Positions 61,207 through 64,000 of a stretch of 64,000 bases of DNA are shown here, one piece after another. The number at the start of each line of letters is the position of its first letter. Position 1 is the first letter of the stretch. A program made the position numbers and the translations under genes. The notes under the pieces were generated by a model. It did no database searches. It was not told the DNA's origin and saw only the letters and a list, made by a program, of their open reading frames with translations. Source of the DNA: Progne subis subis (taxonomy: Eukaryota; Chordata; Aves; Passeriformes; Hirundinidae); assembly GCA_022316685.1 (NCBI GenBank), contig JAKJHU010000039.1, positions 7,249,808 through 7,313,807 on the forward strand. The letters run 5' to 3'.

Positions 61207-62104
61207 AATCTCTTAGGAGAGAAAGGAGGAAGCCATTCAGACTGAAAACATGAGTATCACTCCTACATTTAAATCAGCCTGAGAAGACCTGAAACTGTCA
61301 GTGAATGTTTTCAATGATGACCATCAAATTGTGTGAATTGAGTTGTGTATGATTAAGAAATCTGAAAACTGGCCACAATATTTTAATCAAATAGGAAAGC
61401 AAGTTTTTTAGAATGGTTCAAGTAGGTCTGATTTTTCAAAGTGATAAATTCATTTTAAAAGATGCAACTTTCATAGATCAAACAATTAGGTACTCATTTT
61501 TAAATAAATTAAAACTTAACACATTACTACTGGAAGCTTGAGTAGTGAAGTATTTCACAAATCCTACTGTGTTCTGGAAAGCATTATGGTATTTCAAGGA
61601 GAACAGAAGAAACTCATTCACTGAGCTCCGAAGTTCAGCTGAAGGCATCTTATTTGTGGTCCATTCACAGCACCAGGCCCCTGGCTGGAAACCCCTGGCC
61701 ACGTCACCTTATCCTGCCTTCATGGGGAGCACACCAACTCATGCCAACCATAAAATCTCACTCCTCAGGCCCAAGTAGTGGGCTGCTGCTCAGAATAAAA
61801 TAACCACTTGTGGGCTAAATGAATAATACTAAACTGAGCTAGCAAGCCATCAGATCACCCAGACCACTGGAATGATGAGGGGAGCTTATTTAAACCACAT
61901 TTACAGCAAAGCCTTTGCTAGCCAAAAAAATTCACACATTCCTGGTAAAGATATGGTATTTTTGTGCCTATTCAAAGCAGTGCAATGAAAAATACACTTG
62001 AGCTCATTGGGGATCTTCTCCTTCCACTCCAAATTCAAAGACACATGATCTTCCAACACACGAGCACTACCCAGTAAAGCATCTCAGTTCCCAGACACAA
62101 AAGT
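61207..62104. other. Non-coding DNA
   Basis: No gene or repeat recognised. Opposed open frames at 61478-61778 (74 and 77 codons) are mirror shadows of each other. Confidence 0.5.
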
Positions 62105-62560
62105 TCCAGTTGTGTGACATAATTGGGGGATGGCGATCTAGAGAGAGCAGCAGACAGCACGGCGTGGGTGGTCCAAGCTCCCAAGGGATATGTAGGGTCC
62201 TGGTTCCTTGGGCTCTCCTCACCATATTGTCTTTTGTCAGGAGATTACATGGGCAGCGCTATTTTTGGGAGGTGTTTCTTTTGTTCCCTGCGGTGAGTGC
62301 CCTTCTGTGGATAAAGCACCCTCTCTCTTTGAGACACTTTTTGCTCTTGGTAGTGCTGTGGTTATTGTGATTTTAGTAATTTGCTATTCCGGTTCCTTCA
62401 TTATGGGAAGGGGCATGGGGAGAAAGGGAGCAGCTTTAGTGGCATTGAATTTTCCAGCTGGGTTTTACACCATCACAATGTTCTAGTTCTTTCTGAGTGG
62501 CTTTGCAATCAGTTGGTCCTATGGGTATTCCATGTTTTTGTTAATAAAGCCTTCACATGC
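62105..62560 (+). mobile_element. Possible LTR-retroelement relic (uncertain)
   Basis: A block of distinctive composition: G/T-rich rather than A-rich, with AAGGGATATGTAGGGTCCTG early on and an AATAAAG polyadenylation-type word at about 62543. It starts with GTGTGACATAATTGGGGGAT, which loosely resembles the tRNA primer-binding/leader zone of ERV-L-like elements. It opens two overlapping + frames (62110-62370, 62208-62486), one with a hydrophobic stretch and basic residues after it. No reverse transcriptase, protease or paired LTR is visible, and I cannot name the family. If viral, it is a broken fragment. It could equally be unique DNA. Confidence 0.25.
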
Positions 62561-64000
62561 AAACCACAAATCATTGCAGGACAATATACAGTGCATTCTT
62601 TATCAGATCCTGTGTACATAGCTGAATATAAATATATTATGAAGAACTTTAGAGAAATACTTTTCCTAATAGGATATGTTTCTTAAAGCAATCCTTTCAT
62701 GTTATTACCTTTTACAGGTGTACAGTAAGTTGTTTGCCTTGTCATTTAAGAAAATGCTGCTTCAAGACTTTGGAATGCACTGTCAACACTGAAGGGAATG
62801 ATATTGATACCACATTCCAAAACCAGCAAAACTTGACTAATGGCCTCTATTGCAATGAGGAATCACACTGCAGAGCTATGGATTTACTTTCCTATGAATG
62901 GTAAAGAAAGTGAGAAGAACAAGAGGGATGTGCATTTAAAAGGCCAGATCACAGACCTTCAGACAGTGCTATTTATTGCACAAATTAAAGTTTGTGAATT
63001 TGAGGGTTGGGAGACTGTTGCTTTTATCTAGCCCTGGGAGCCATAAACTTAAGTCAACAAACCTTAAGGAAACATGGCATTGAGAATTAGCATGTACTAA
63101 GCAAGATATTTATTAAGGATTTAGCGCCAAATATATTTGCATTGTTTGTAAAACAATGCATGTATCTTTACAAAGCTAAGAACACTCCAAGAAATTCTTT
63201 CCATTTTAGAACCAGGAGTTATAAAATGTTGACTAGATATTCTGATAAATGGGAAGCATTTAAACATTTTGTATATATTGAAGTAATTCAGGTGTGAAGA
63301 CTGAAGACATCACACTTACATCACCCAACTATATTTATCTCCTGAATGTTAGAAGCACACAATAAAGAACAAACATTAATTCTTGAATCCTCACTGAACA
63401 AAGCAATTATTACATTTCTAAGCAAGGCAGCCATGATAATGGCATTTGCATTAAGTAAGCCCACTATAAGAAGAGGCACATCTATTCTCATAATTCAGTT
63501 TAGAAACCATTTTAAAAGGTTGCCTCTTCTCTCACCTGGGCTTACTGCGTCTTTTGTGTTTTCTCTATCATCCTTCTCAATGACAACATTAGAGCACAGA
63601 GTTGCAGCATGATTTAACAGGTAGTGTTTCAGGAGTAATTAGTAAGAAAGCCACCTGCCTCTCCCCTTCTTCAAAAGGCAGAATGCCTCATCCCACAGCC
63701 CCGTCACTCACGTGCCTACTGAGGAGGTGCCTGTAACACAGAGGTTCACACCATTTGAGCCTCTGGAGAGGACAGAAACATCCATGGAACTGTGCACAAA
63801 CCAGTCTCCCAGAATGAATGCTATATTTTAAAAGGACACACTGGTAATAAAATCAGGGCTCATAATACATTAGCCAAGGGGTTAATCAGCCTTACTTGTT
63901 AGTTACAAGACACAAGAAATATTAAACAGGTGTCATTTGTACTCATAGAGTGGTCAGGACTGTGCCCAGTTTGGACCACCAATACTTAAAAGAAAGGCAA
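62561..64000. other. Non-coding AT-rich DNA to window end
   Basis: Contains a 10-bp hairpin at 63138-63160. Open frames at most 101 codons, unrecognised. Nothing else seen. Confidence 0.55.
63138..63160. repeat. Hairpin, 10-bp perfect stem, 3-nt loop
   Basis: TGCATTGTTT (63138-63147), GTA, AAACAATGCA (63151-63160). Each arm contains a SOX-type core (ATTGTT/AACAAT), so this may be a pair of inverted SOX sites. Function inferred only. Confidence 0.7.

Noticed and set aside
1..64000. tRNA, snRNA, snoRNA, known microRNA genes and CRISPR arrays
   Set aside because: Looked for B-box, Sm/C/D-box, well-known mature microRNA seeds in hairpins and regular spacer repeats by eye; none found. Covariance-model searches were not possible.

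Overview
The window looks like vertebrate nuclear DNA, most likely from a bird. It is AT-rich by eye, poor in CpG, full of stop codons in all frames, and has no operon-like packing or ribosome-binding sites. The only interspersed repeats I can name are degraded CR1 non-LTR retrotransposon pieces, the dominant repeat of birds (also found in crocodilians and turtles). I see no Alu, B1, L1 or MIR-like sequence. The CR1 wording is the amniote/avian type: the ORF2 C-terminal motif, and the 3' tail with its short terminal repeats. Species cannot be fixed from this.

No protein-coding gene could be supported. Every open stretch is short (180 codons at most), starts at an arbitrary ATG, matches no family I recognise, and several lie inside CR1 or simple repeats. 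The window is best read as a gene desert or the inside of one or more very large introns. The two readings cannot be separated without transcript or synteny data.

Layout: 1-3080 is AT-rich unique DNA. At 3080-3350 there is a CpG-retaining segment with nested inverted repeats. A CR1 copy of about 660 bp on the + strand lies at 6655-7320. A p53-type motif is at 8806-8825. From 8.9 to 34.6 kb the DNA is mostly featureless, with several hairpins, an 18-bp perfect palindrome (23850) and a strong X-box motif (20180). CR1 pieces on the - strand lie at 34875-35003, 35833-35915 and 38966-39160. A CTCF-like core is at 40243, a GC-richer patch at 40.7-41.1 kb, and a + strand CR1 tail at 45130. A perfect CRE inside a small CpG cluster is at 45919. 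Homopolymers (A35, G21) and an A-rich tract of about 165 bp follow. A CpG-enriched patch with a consensus minus-strand splice donor is at 54935-55580. A possible, weakly supported LTR-retroelement relic is at 62105-62560.

How it may work: if the region has a function it is regulatory or structural. The best candidates are the X-box/CRE region (20.1-20.2 kb), the p53 element (8.8 kb), the CRE/CpG cluster (45.9 kb), the CpG patch (55 kb), the CTCF-like core (40.2 kb) and the nested inverted repeat (3.2 kb). All are read by eye and would be settled by alignment to other bird genomes. I found no convincing new multi-gene system here.
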